Shown: positions 1 to 5,798, counted from the first letter of the stretch. The stretch is DNA of 6,763 nt from DASROJ01 sp035646975 (GCA_035646975.1 DASROJ010000030.1:1-6763); one strand, 5' to 3'. Numbers and translations: made by a program. Notes: generated by a model not told the origin, from the sequence alone.

Positions 1-498
1 TTCGCCACCTGGGCCGGCTCGCTGCTCGATGGAACCCATCCGATCGTCATCATCGCCGAGCCGGGCCGCGAGCAGGAAGCGGCGACACGGCTGGGGCGTG
101 TCGGCTTCGACAACGTGGCGGGATACCTCGACGGCGGCATGTCGGCCCTGGGCTCTCGTTCCGATCTGATCTCCCGCACGCAACGGGTGACCGCGGCCTC
201 GCTGGCCGAACAGCTGGCCTCGGCGGCCCCACCGCTGATTCTCGACGTGCGCGGCGCAAAGGAATGGGAGGCCGCCCGGATTTCAGGAAGCCTCAACATC
301 CCGCTCACGCATCTCGAAGAACAGATCACCCAGGTTCCCCGTGGAAGACGCATCGCGGTGCACTGCGCCAGCGGCTACCGCTCCGCCATCGCCGCAAGCC
401 TTCTCGCACGTCACGGCATCACCGACGTGGAGGACCTGGTGGGTGGCATCGCGGCCTGGGAGGCCGCCAGGAACCAGACGGTCGTCCACCCCGGTTGA
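1..498 (+). CDS. MBL-fold/rhodanese protein, C-terminal part (CstB/persulfide dioxygenase-like), 5' partial
   Basis: The reading frame is open from base 1 and ends in TGA at 496-498, giving 165 visible residues; the start lies upstream of the window. Two rhodanese-like units are visible. The first (about residues 1-50) has FATWAGSLL and the closing VAGYLDGGM, but where an active loop should follow the IVII strand it reads AEPGREQEA, with no catalytic cysteine. The second (about 60-160) has LDVRGAKEWE, the GSLNIPL segment and the active loop CASGYRS, with the persulfide-forming Cys at visible residue 122. An inactive rhodanese followed by an active one is the tail of CstB-type enzymes, where an N-terminal metallo-beta-lactamase domain oxidises persulfide sulfur and the last rhodanese transfers sulfane sulfur. 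The MBL domain itself is not in view, so the full-length assignment is inference; a stand-alone tandem sulfurtransferase is the alternative. Cytoplasmic location is likely. Confidence 0.8.
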   Translation, partial: FATWAGSLLDGTHPIVIIAEPGREQEAATRLGRVGFDNVAGYLDGGMSALGSRSDLISRTQRVTAASLAEQLASAAPPLILDVRGAKEWEAARISGSLNIPLTHLEEQITQVPRGRRIAVHCASGYRSAIAASLLARHGITDVEDLVGGIAAWEAARNQTVVHPG

Positions 499-523
499 CC
501 TCGGCGTCCGCCCCGCGTATCCT
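495..523 (+). promoter_or_regulatory. Candidate sigma70 promoter for the tricorn-like gene
   Basis: TTGACC at 495-500 (5 of 6 matches to TTGACA) is followed after exactly 17 bases by TATCCT at 518-523 (4 of 6 matches to TATAAT). The -35 box contains the TGA stop of the preceding rhodanese gene. Transcription would begin near 530, leaving a leader of roughly 35 bases before the ATG at 567. Spacing and position are good, but the -10 box is imperfect. An AT-rich stretch at 542-550 is a weaker alternative -10 without a matching -35. Confidence 0.4.
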
Positions 524-548
524 CCCTCACCGCTTCCCGGCTATTAAT

Positions 549-555
549 AAGGAGG
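549..555 (+). promoter_or_regulatory. Shine-Dalgarno for the tricorn-like gene
   Basis: AAGGAGG at 549-555 is a near-perfect ribosome binding site, 11 bases upstream of the ATG at 567. The frame is open for another 101 codons upstream of this ATG, because it shadows the rhodanese gene. This site, together with the signal peptide that begins at the ATG, decides the start. Confidence 0.75.
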
Positions 556-566
556 GTCTCCCCCAC

Positions 567-3500
567 ATGTCCCGACGCATATCCCTGCTCGCGTTGATCT
601 GCCTGGTGACGCTGGCCGCAACCGCCTCTCCCACGCCCGCTCTGGAGGAGTGCCGTCTTCTCCGGCAGCCCGACATCCAGGGGGATCGAATCGTCTTTGT
701 CTACGCCGCGGATCTGTGGAGCGTGGCGCGCTCCGGCGGCGTCGCGCAGCGGATCACCAGCCATGAAGGGGCCGAACGATTTCCCAAGCTCTCGCCCGAT
801 GGCCGGACCGTCGCCTTCACCGCCGAGTACGACGGCAACTTCGATGCCTTCACGGTGCCGGTGGAAGGCGGCGAGCCGACGCGGCTCACGTTCCATCCCG
901 GGGGCGACCAGGTGGCCGAGTGGTACCCCGACGGCAAGTCGATCCTGATCCGGTCGCCGCGCGCCTCGTTCATCGGCAGGTTCGATCGGTTCTTCAAGGT
1001 GCCGGCCGCCGGAGGCTTCGAGGAGATGCTGAGCCTGCCCCAGGCCGGGTATGCGTCGTTCTCGGGCGACGGCAGACAGATCGCCTTCATCACGCCGTCC
1101 TACGACAACCGCACCTGGAAACGGTACAAGGGGGGCAACGCCCCTGAGATCTGGCTCTACGATTTCGACAGGAACACCTCGGAGAAGATCACCGACTGGC
1201 CCGGCGCCGACGAATGGCCGATGTGGCACGGCCGCACCATCTATTACAGCAGCGACCGGGGCGGACGCACGGCCAACATCTGGGCCTACGACCTGGACAA
1301 GAAGCAGCACCGGCAGGTCACGCGCTTCGATGCCTATGACGTGAAATGGCCCAGCATCGGTGGCGACTCGATCGTCTTCGAAAACGGCGGCTATCTCTAC
1401 GTGATGGATCTTCCGTCGGAAAAGCCGGTCAAGATCCAGGTGCTGGTGCCCGATGACAAACCGGGCGCCCGCGCCGAGTACCGCAACGTCTCGCACTTCA
1501 TCAACGGATTCGGGCTGTCCCCCTCCGCCAAGCGCGCCGTGATCGAGGCGCGCGGCGACATCTTCACCGTGCCCGCCGAAAAAGGGGACGCCCGCAACCT
1601 GACAGCCTCGCCCGGCTCGCGGGAGCGCGACCCGGCCTGGTCGCCCGACGGCAAGTGGATCGCCTATCTGTCCGACGCCAGCGGGGAGTACGAGATTCAC
1701 GTGATCGGCAGCGACGGCAAGACGCCCGACAGGCAGGTCACTCACTCGAAAGGAGCCGAGATCACCTTCCGCTACGCGCCGCGGTGGTCACCCGACTCGC
1801 AGAAGATCGCGTTTTCCGACAAGACGATGTCGGTCTGGTGGTGCGACGTCGCCTCGGGCAGGCTCACGAAGGTCGACAAGGGAACCGACGCCGAGATCTT
1901 CGACTACCAGTGGTCGTCCGACTCGAAGTGGCTGGTCTATTCAAAGCAGAATCATGCCGGCTTCAACCAGGTGACGCTCTACTCCACCGAGTCGGGCAAG
2001 GTGACCCCGGTGTCTTCCGGGATGTCGGATGACTTCAACCCGACGTTCGACCCGGAGGGGAAGTATCTCTTTTTCATCTCCCGGCGAACGCTGCATCCCG
2101 AGTTCGGCAACTTCGAGCTGAACATGCACTTCCCATCCACCGACAAGATCTACGCCGCATCGCTGCGCAAGGATGTCGCATCGCCCGTCGCGCCGGAAAG
2201 CGACGAGGAGACCGGCGAAGAGAAGAAGGACGACAAGGGGAAGGATGACAAGGGCAAGGACGACAAGGGCAAGGACGACAAGGCGAAGGACGAGAAGGGC
2301 AAGGACGACAAAGGCAAAGACGACAAGAAGGACGACAAGACGCCCAAGCCGGTGGAGATCCAGCTCGACGGCATCGGCGACCGGGTCGCGGAGATTCCCG
2401 TTGCCGCGGGCCGCTATGCCGTGCTGAGCGCGTTCAAGGACAAGCTTGTCTTTGTCAGGATCGATCAGGCGGGTGGTGGAGACGGCGATGGCAACGAGCC
2501 CAACGCCTCGATCCACATGTTCGAGTTCAAGGAACGCAAGGACAAGACGATCGTTTCCGGTGTCAATGCCGGCTATGACACCTCGGCCGACGGCGGCAAG
2601 ATCCTGTACCGCTCGCGCGACACCTTCGGCATCATCGAAGCCAAGGATGGCAAGAAGTCGGGCGACGGCAAGATCGAAACCGGCGGTCTGTCGGCCACCG
2701 TGGATCCCCGCCTGGAATGGATGCAGATGTTCAACGAGGCCTGGCGGCTGGAGCGCGACTTCTATTACGACCCGGCCATGGGTGGTCTCGACTGGAAGGC
2801 GGTCGGCGAGAGATACCGTCAGCTCGTGCCGTACGTCGCGCATCGCGCCGACCTCAACTACATCCTGGGAGAGCTGATCGGAGAGCTGTCCACCTCGCAC
2901 GCCTATGTCGGCGGCGGAGATCTTCCGCAGACGGCTCATGTCGGCGTGGGACTTCTCGGCGCCGACTACGATCTCGACCAGAAAAGCGGCCTGTACCGGT
3001 TCAAGACCATCTACCGCGAGCGCGACTGGAACTCCTCGACACCGGCGCCACTGGGCGAGCCGGGCATCGACGTGAAGCAGGGGGATTACCTGCTCGCGGT
3101 GAACGGACATCCGGTCAAGTCGCCCCAGAACATCTACGCCGCCTTCATCGGGACCGACGGCAAGCAGACCACGATCACCGTGGGCAGCTCGCCTGATGAC
3201 CCCAAGCCGCGCACCGTCACCATCAAGCCGGCCGGCAACGAGGGCTCGCTGCGTTACACCGCATGGGTGAACGAAAACAGGGAAAAGGTGGCGAAGGCCA
3301 CCGGAGGCCGCATCGCCTACATCCACGTGCCGAATACGGCGATCGCCGGCATGCAGGAGTTCACCAAGCAATACTACCCGCAGGTGGACAAGGAGGGGAT
3401 CATCGTCGACGAGCGGTTCAACGGAGGCGGGTTCATCCCCGACTTCTTCGTCGAGCGTCTGCGCCGCCGCACGATGACCTACTGGTCCAACCGCGACGGC

Positions 3501-3911
3501 GCCGACTTCCGCACGCCGGGCACCGCGATCGATGGGCCGAAGTGCATCCTGATCAACGAGTATGCCGGGTCGGGCGGCGACGCCTTCCCTTACTACTTCC
3601 GGCAGCTCGGCATCGGCCCGGTGATCGGCAAGCGCACCTGGGGCGGGCTGGTGGGAATCAGCCACAACCTTCCGCTGGTGGACGGCGGCGGCGTGACGAT
3701 GCCCGACTTCGGGATGTGGGACCCGGCCAAGGGTGACTGGGCCGTCGAGAATCATGGCGTCGATCCCGATATCGAGGTGGAGAACGCTCCGCACCTGGTG
3801 GCGTCGGGGCGCGACCCGCAGCTCGAACGGGCGATCGACTGGGCGATGGATCAGCTCAAGACGCATCCGCCGACCAAGCCGACCCGGCCCCGGTACAAAG
3901 TGCAGCAGTAA
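567..3911 (+). CDS. Secreted tricorn protease homolog (peptidase family S41)
   Basis: A protein of 1114 residues. It begins with a signal peptide (MSRR, hydrophobic ISLLALICLVTLAATA, probable cleavage before about residue 26), so it should act in the periplasm or outside the cell, unlike the cytosolic archaeal tricorn. Residues about 30-310 and 310-690 hold beta-propeller repeats with SPDGR/SPDGK turns (for example 359-392). A Lys/Asp-rich linker interrupts the second propeller at about 543-595. From 711 the S41 part follows: a helical segment, STSHAY with likely general base His778 and helper Ser777, a PDZ domain (about 785-890, including VKQGDYLLAVNG), and the core with FNGGGF (951-956), nucleophile Ser1002 in AGSGGD, and Glu1061 in ENHGVDPD. 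These match the Ser/His/Ser/Glu set of Thermoplasma tricorn (S745, H746, S965, E1023); the alignment is by eye. The family degrades peptides into small fragments, often as a large oligomer. The length exceeds archaeal tricorn (about 1070) because of the signal peptide and linker. No partner peptidase gene adjoins it. Confidence 0.95.
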   Translation: MSRRISLLALICLVTLAATASPTPALEECRLLRQPDIQGDRIVFVYAADLWSVARSGGVAQRITSHEGAERFPKLSPDGRTVAFTAEYDGNFDAFTVPVEGGEPTRLTFHPGGDQVAEWYPDGKSILIRSPRASFIGRFDRFFKVPAAGGFEEMLSLPQAGYASFSGDGRQIAFITPSYDNRTWKRYKGGNAPEIWLYDFDRNTSEKITDWPGADEWPMWHGRTIYYSSDRGGRTANIWAYDLDKKQHRQVTRFDAYDVKWPSIGGDSIVFENGGYLYVMDLPSEKPVKIQVLVPDDKPGARAEYRNVSHFINGFGLSPSAKRAVIEARGDIFTVPAEKGDARNLTASPGSRERDPAWSPDGKWIAYLSDASGEYEIHVIGSDGKTPDRQVTHSKGAEITFRYAPRWSPDSQKIAFSDKTMSVWWCDVASGRLTKVDKGTDAEIFDYQWSSDSKWLVYSKQNHAGFNQVTLYSTESGKVTPVSSGMSDDFNPTFDPEGKYLFFISRRTLHPEFGNFELNMHFPSTDKIYAASLRKDVASPVAPESDEETGEEKKDDKGKDDKGKDDKGKDDKAKDEKGKDDKGKDDKKDDKTPKPVEIQLDGIGDRVAEIPVAAGRYAVLSAFKDKLVFVRIDQAGGGDGDGNEPNASIHMFEFKERKDKTIVSGVNAGYDTSADGGKILYRSRDTFGIIEAKDGKKSGDGKIETGGLSATVDPRLEWMQMFNEAWRLERDFYYDPAMGGLDWKAVGERYRQLVPYVAHRADLNYILGELIGELSTSHAYVGGGDLPQTAHVGVGLLGADYDLDQKSGLYRFKTIYRERDWNSSTPAPLGEPGIDVKQGDYLLAVNGHPVKSPQNIYAAFIGTDGKQTTITVGSSPDDPKPRTVTIKPAGNEGSLRYTAWVNENREKVAKATGGRIAYIHVPNTAIAGMQEFTKQYYPQVDKEGIIVDERFNGGGFIPDFFVERLRRRTMTYWSNRDGADFRTPGTAIDGPKCILINEYAGSGGDAFPYYFRQLGIGPVIGKRTWGGLVGISHNLPLVDGGGVTMPDFGMWDPAKGDWAVENHGVDPDIEVENAPHLVASGRDPQLERAIDWAMDQLKTHPPTKPTRPRYKVQQ
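2229..2339 (+). repeat. In-frame 15-base tandem repeat encoding a DDKGK linker
   Basis: Inside the tricorn-like gene a 15-base unit (type gacgacaagggcaag) occurs six times in a row at 2229-2318, with small changes, and then decays into two shorter units by 2339. It encodes DDKGK pentamers at residues 555-584, with DDKAK and DEKGK variants, then DDKKDDK. The unit is a multiple of three, so copy number can change without breaking the frame. The segment should be a disordered, strongly charged loop projecting from the second propeller. Similar Lys/Asp/Glu-rich inserts are common at this place in bacterial tricorn homologs, so its presence is less unusual than its regularity. Confidence 0.9.
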
Positions 3912-3957
3912 CACCGACGACGGAGCGGCTATGGTGTCCGAGCCTTGACGCTTTGAG

Positions 3958-3987
3958 GAGACGCCCCCTTCGGTTACGGGGGGTCTC
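3958..3987 (+). terminator. Strong hairpin after the protease gene, possible terminator without U-tract
   Basis: GAGAC (3958-3962) pairs with GTCTC (3983-3987), and CCCCC (3964-3968) with GGGGG (3978-3982), with one bulged G at 3963 and the nine-base loop TTCGGTTAC. The stem is ten base pairs and very stable. It lies 47 bases after the protease stop. The bases that follow (acggaccg) contain no run of T, so it is not a standard Rho-independent terminator. It may instead protect the 3' end or be the first stem of a larger RNA. Confidence 0.35.
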
Positions 3988-4003
3988 ACGGACCGAGCCG
4001 GTT

Positions 4004-4020
4004 GCCGCGCCGGGCGCGGC
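4004..4020 (+). repeat. Small perfect inverted repeat (hairpin 2)
   Basis: GCCGCGC (4004-4010) and GCGCGGC (4014-4020) are perfect complements separated by only CGG, so a real stem would probably open to a five-base loop. It is one of four consecutive hairpins in the intergenic region. In GC-rich DNA short palindromes of this kind arise easily by chance; its weight comes from its neighbours. Confidence 0.5.
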
Positions 4021-4037
4021 GGTGAGGGAGTGCGAAG

Positions 4038-4070
4038 GGGGGCGCGTCGCCCGGGGCGACGCGCAACCCC
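4038..4070 (+). repeat. Long GC inverted repeat (hairpin 3)
   Basis: GCGCGTCGCC (4042-4051) is a perfect complement of GGCGACGCGC (4055-4064), a ten-pair stem with the three-base spacer CGG. The stem can be prolonged by GGGG (4038-4041) pairing with CCCC (4067-4070) across a two-A bulge, giving fourteen pairs. This is the strongest structure in the gap. No T-run follows it (next bases are gtcccccc), so a simple terminator is unlikely. Confidence 0.65.
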
Positions 4071-4076
4071 GTCCCC

Positions 4077-4116
4077 CCGAAGCCGAAAGGGGAAGCTACT
4101 CGAGGGGAAGGCTCGG
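4077..4116 (+). repeat. Bulged stem closing a purine-rich loop (hairpin 4)
   Basis: CCG (4077-4079) and AGCC (4081-4084) pair with GGCT (4110-4113) and CGG (4114-4116), with a single bulged A at 4080. This encloses 25 bases (4085-4109) rich in G and A, including two copies of AGGGGAA (4088-4094 and 4103-4109 region). The purine repeats inside the loop could be protein or anti-Shine-Dalgarno contact sites, but that is inference. The pairing is weaker than that of hairpins 1 and 3. Confidence 0.4.
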
Positions 4117-4144
4117 AGTGAAGGCGCGCTCCTGCGGGGTGCGG

Positions 4145-4150
4145 TAAGAT
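4145..4150 (+). promoter_or_regulatory. Candidate -10 box giving a leaderless MOSC transcript
   Basis: TAAGAT (4145-4150), in the local AT-rich string gtaagataat, ends seven bases before the ATG at 4158. That is the usual distance from a -10 box to the transcription start, so transcription could begin at or next to the A of the start codon. No Shine-Dalgarno sequence lies between 4140 and 4157, which supports a leaderless mRNA. No convincing -35 box is seen. The alternative is a start further upstream, with the structured region as leader. Confidence 0.4.
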
Positions 4151-4157
4151 AATCGCC

Positions 4158-4820
4158 ATGGCCATCAAGGCGCCGCTCATCCTTTCGTTGCAGGTCGGTC
4201 TTTCGAAAACCCTGGGCACCGAGGGGGCGGCCGATCCGATGGACCAGCCTTGGACGAGTTCGATCTACAAAGAGCCGGTGGAAGGGCCGGTCTGGCTGTC
4301 GACGACCGGGCTGGCCGGCGACAAGCAGACCGACGCCGGCGATCATGGCGGCGCCGAGATGGCCGTGCTGGGCTACGCGGCCGATCACTATCCGGGCTGG
4401 CGCACCGAGCTGGACCAGAAGTTCCTCAAGTACGGCGCGTTCGGCGAGAATTTCACCATCTCGCGGCTCGACGAGTCCTCTGTCTGTGTCGGAGACATCT
4501 ACGCCATCGGCGACGCCCGTGTGCAGGTATCGATGCCCAGACGTCCCTGCTGGAAGCTGGTGCGCCGGTTCCGCGTCAAGGACATGATCGAGCGGGTCCA
4601 TGAGAAAACACGCGGCGGCTGGTACTGTCGCGTGCTCACCGAGGGATTCGTCGAGCGCGGCAGCTTCGTCGTGATCGAGGACAGACCCTGGCCTCAGTGG
4701 ACCATCGCGCGGACATACAACGTCTATCACCACAGGGCCACCGACCGGCAGGCGGCGCTCGAGCTGGCTGACTGCACCGCGCTGTCGCCCAACTGGCGCG
4801 AGAGGCTCCGCAATCCGTGA
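4158..4820 (+). CDS. MOSC-domain protein, YiiM-like
   Basis: A 220-residue protein close in length to E. coli YiiM (about 224). The MOSC core is recognisable: GLAGDKQTDAGDHGGAEMAV (51-70), then LGYAADHY, GAFGENFT (93-100), VCVGDIYAIGDARVQV (109-124) and PRRPCWKL with the conserved Cys131, which in MOSC proteins is the proposed ligand or sulfur carrier for the molybdenum cofactor. The C-terminal part (about 165-215) resembles the small three-helix domain that follows MOSC in YiiM relatives. YiiM and YcbX in E. coli detoxify N-hydroxylated base analogues such as 6-N-hydroxylaminopurine in a molybdenum-cofactor-dependent way; the same reaction here is inference. No signal peptide, so cytoplasmic. 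The ATG at 4158 has no Shine-Dalgarno. The stop TGA at 4818-4820 overlaps the GTG start of the next gene by four bases (GTGA), indicating translational coupling. Confidence 0.9.
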   Translation: MAIKAPLILSLQVGLSKTLGTEGAADPMDQPWTSSIYKEPVEGPVWLSTTGLAGDKQTDAGDHGGAEMAVLGYAADHYPGWRTELDQKFLKYGAFGENFTISRLDESSVCVGDIYAIGDARVQVSMPRRPCWKLVRRFRVKDMIERVHEKTRGGWYCRVLTEGFVERGSFVVIEDRPWPQWTIARTYNVYHHRATDRQAALELADCTALSPNWRERLRNP

Positions 4821-5080
4821 AGTGGCTCCCGATCGTCCTGGTGGCGGCGATCCTGCCCCTGGGATACCTCTTCGACCGGGTGCTGCTCTGGATGGAGGAC
4901 CGTGGCTGGATTTTCTACCGGCGTTCGCGGCCCGACCCGAAGAACCTCGGCCCGGCCTTCCTGGAGATCGACTCGCTGCTGCAGCCCGACAGGCGGCACG
5001 TCCTCGAGCGAAAGCTCGACCAGCACGAAGAGGTCGATGACGAAGGCGGCCCCGACAAGGCGGGCCGGGACCGGTCGTGA
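4817..5080 (+). CDS. Small single-pass membrane protein of unknown function
   Basis: An 87-residue protein starting at GTG 4817, which overlaps the MOSC stop codon in the four-base GTGA arrangement typical of coupled translation. Residues 3-26 (WLPIVLVAAILPLGYLFDRV and the next few) form one membrane-spanning helix. A short aromatic/basic stretch follows, DRGWIFYRR (28-36), then a hydrophilic tail with SLLQPDRRHVLERK (53-66) and an acidic, Gly-rich end. The N-terminus has few charges and no cleavage motif, so it is probably a membrane anchor with the tail in the cytoplasm; orientation is not certain. I do not recognise the family with confidence. The PDRRHVLERK segment recalls small actinobacterial DUF6191-type proteins, a weak resemblance. 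It lies between two detoxification-type genes, which suggests but does not prove a shared role. Coupling and the coherent membrane segment argue that it is real. Confidence 0.75.
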   Translation: MKWLPIVLVAAILPLGYLFDRVLLWMEDRGWIFYRRSRPDPKNLGPAFLEIDSLLQPDRRHVLERKLDQHEEVDDEGGPDKAGRDRS

Positions 5081-5089
5081 TGATAAGAT
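5081..5089 (+). promoter_or_regulatory. Possible extended -10 element before the GST-like gene
   Basis: TGATAAGAT (5081-5089) fits the extended -10 form TGnTAnnnT and begins directly after the stop codon of the small membrane protein. No -35 box is visible. The core hexamer TAAGAT is identical to the one before the MOSC gene. A start near 5096 would leave part of the Shine-Dalgarno at the very 5' end of the mRNA, so use as a promoter is uncertain. Confidence 0.2.
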
Positions 5090-5094
5090 GCCGC

Positions 5095-5100
5095 AGGAGG
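5095..5100 (+). promoter_or_regulatory. Shine-Dalgarno for the GST-like gene, deciding a GTG start
   Basis: AGGAGG (5095-5100) lies seven bases before GTG 5108, ideal spacing. A competing ATG at 5106-5108 is followed at once by TGA (5109-5111), so it can encode only Met-stop. The GTG at 5108 shares its G with that ATG and opens the long frame. Confidence 0.8.
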
Positions 5101-5107
5101 TGACGAT

Positions 5108-5788
5108 GTGACCACCACGGACAAGCTGCTGATCTATGTGGGTGAAAAGAACATCTCATCCTGGTCGATGCGCGGGTTCCTGGCCCTGGCCACCAAGGGG
5201 CTCGAGTTCGAAGAGAAGACCATCCTCCTGAGAGAGGACAAGGATCGTTCCCGCCGCCGTGCCGTTTCTCCCACCGGCAAGTGCCCGGCGCTCCACCATA
5301 CGGTGAATGGACAGACACGCGTCATCCCCGATTCGCTCGCCATCATCGAGTATCTCGAAGAGACCTTCCCGCCGCCGAAGTATCCGGCGTTGTGGCCCGC
5401 CGACCCGGCGCAAAGAGCCCACGCGCGTTGGCTGACCGCCGCGATGCACTCCGGCTTTCCGAACCTGCGCGAGTCGATGTCGTTCAACCTCTGCTTTCTG
5501 CCGAAGCCGCCCGAGCCGACACCCGAGGCGCTGGTGGAAGCCGCCGAAATCCTCGGCTTCTGGGCCGACGCCCTCAAAGCCAGAAAAGAACCGGGACCGT
5601 TTCTGTTCGGACCGTTTGGCGCGGTGGACTGCATGTATGCGCCGGTGGTGGTGCGGCTCACCGCCTTCCGGGTCCCCGCCGACCGGGCGCCGCTGGCCGG
5701 AGACTACATGAAGGCGGTGCTGTCGCATCCTCCCGTGAAGCGTTGGATGGACCCTGCCCGCGAGCTGACGCCTCTTTCGAGCTACTGA
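5108..5788 (+). CDS. Glutathione S-transferase-like protein
   Basis: A 226-residue protein with the two-domain GST layout. The N-terminal thioredoxin-like domain (about 6-88) has YVGEKNISSWSMRGFLAL, in which Ser17/Ser18 sit where serine-type GSTs place the residue that activates glutathione; VSPTGKCPAL with the cis-proline Pro60; and IPDSLAIIEYLEE, whose Asp75-Ser76 corresponds to the pair binding the gamma-glutamyl group. The helical C-terminal domain (about 95-220) contains FLFGPFGAVDCMYAPVVVRL with the conserved Asp174 of the folding motif. The SSWS signature is shared with the bacterial YfcF-like and related GST groups. Glutathione conjugation or peroxide reduction is the family role; the substrate cannot be read from sequence. 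Cytoplasmic, no signal peptide. The gene follows the small membrane protein by 27 bases and precedes the DUF1611 gene by 10, so it is probably in the same transcript. Confidence 0.9.
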   Translation: MTTTDKLLIYVGEKNISSWSMRGFLALATKGLEFEEKTILLREDKDRSRRRAVSPTGKCPALHHTVNGQTRVIPDSLAIIEYLEETFPPPKYPALWPADPAQRAHARWLTAAMHSGFPNLRESMSFNLCFLPKPPEPTPEALVEAAEILGFWADALKARKEPGPFLFGPFGAVDCMYAPVVVRLTAFRVPADRAPLAGDYMKAVLSHPPVKRWMDPARELTPLSSY

Positions 5789-5798
5789 TACCGGCGTC

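Larger units (their letters stand above)
3912..4157 (+). other. Structured, hairpin-rich intergenic region; no coding sequence supported
   Basis: The 246 bases between the protease and the MOSC gene contain no convincing gene; the open frames are short, Arg/Pro-rich shadows. Between 3958 and about 4116 four GC-rich inverted repeats follow one another: 3958-3987, 4004-4020, 4038-4070 and 4077-4116. Longer-range pairings compete with them. The segment at 3964-3972 (cccccttcg) is a perfect complement of 4033-4041 (cgaaggggg), and 3964-3973 pairs in 9 of 10 positions with 4083-4092. It could be the leader of the downstream operon, a structured small RNA, a 3' end processing or termination region of the protease mRNA, or an interspersed repeat. 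No known riboswitch or RNA class was recognised, including the Moco riboswitch. Confidence 0.5.

Noticed and set aside
264..566. Upstream extension of the protease frame by 101 codons
   Set aside because: This part overlaps the rhodanese gene in another frame, has shadow-like Arg/Pro/His-rich composition, and the signal peptide plus Shine-Dalgarno place the start at 567.
411..1745. 444-codon minus-strand open frame
   Set aside because: Antisense to the rhodanese and protease genes, no family resemblance, composition typical of a GC shadow.
2229..2339. CRISPR-like array
   Set aside because: The units are 15 bases, contiguous with no spacers, and lie in frame inside a protein-coding gene.
3945..3973. 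TTGACG at 3945-3950 as a -35 box for the MOSC operon
   Set aside because: No acceptable -10 hexamer lies 16-18 bases downstream; that position reads cttcgg inside hairpin 1.
3958..4119. Known structured RNAs (Moco riboswitch, RNase P RNA, SRP RNA, tmRNA)
   Set aside because: None of the conserved sequence blocks I can recall for these classes was found by eye. A covariance-model search would be decisive.
3953..4147. 64-codon plus-strand open frame in the intergenic gap
   Set aside because: Arg/Gly-rich, no Shine-Dalgarno, and it runs through all the hairpins; its composition is explained by the inverted repeats.
1941..5318. Open frame of 1125 codons on the minus strand opposite the protease, MOSC and GST genes
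   Set aside because: It runs antisense across several well-supported genes and the intergenic gap, and its product is Arg/His/Gly/Val-rich with no recognisable domain. Long antisense frames are a by-product of GC-rich codon use.
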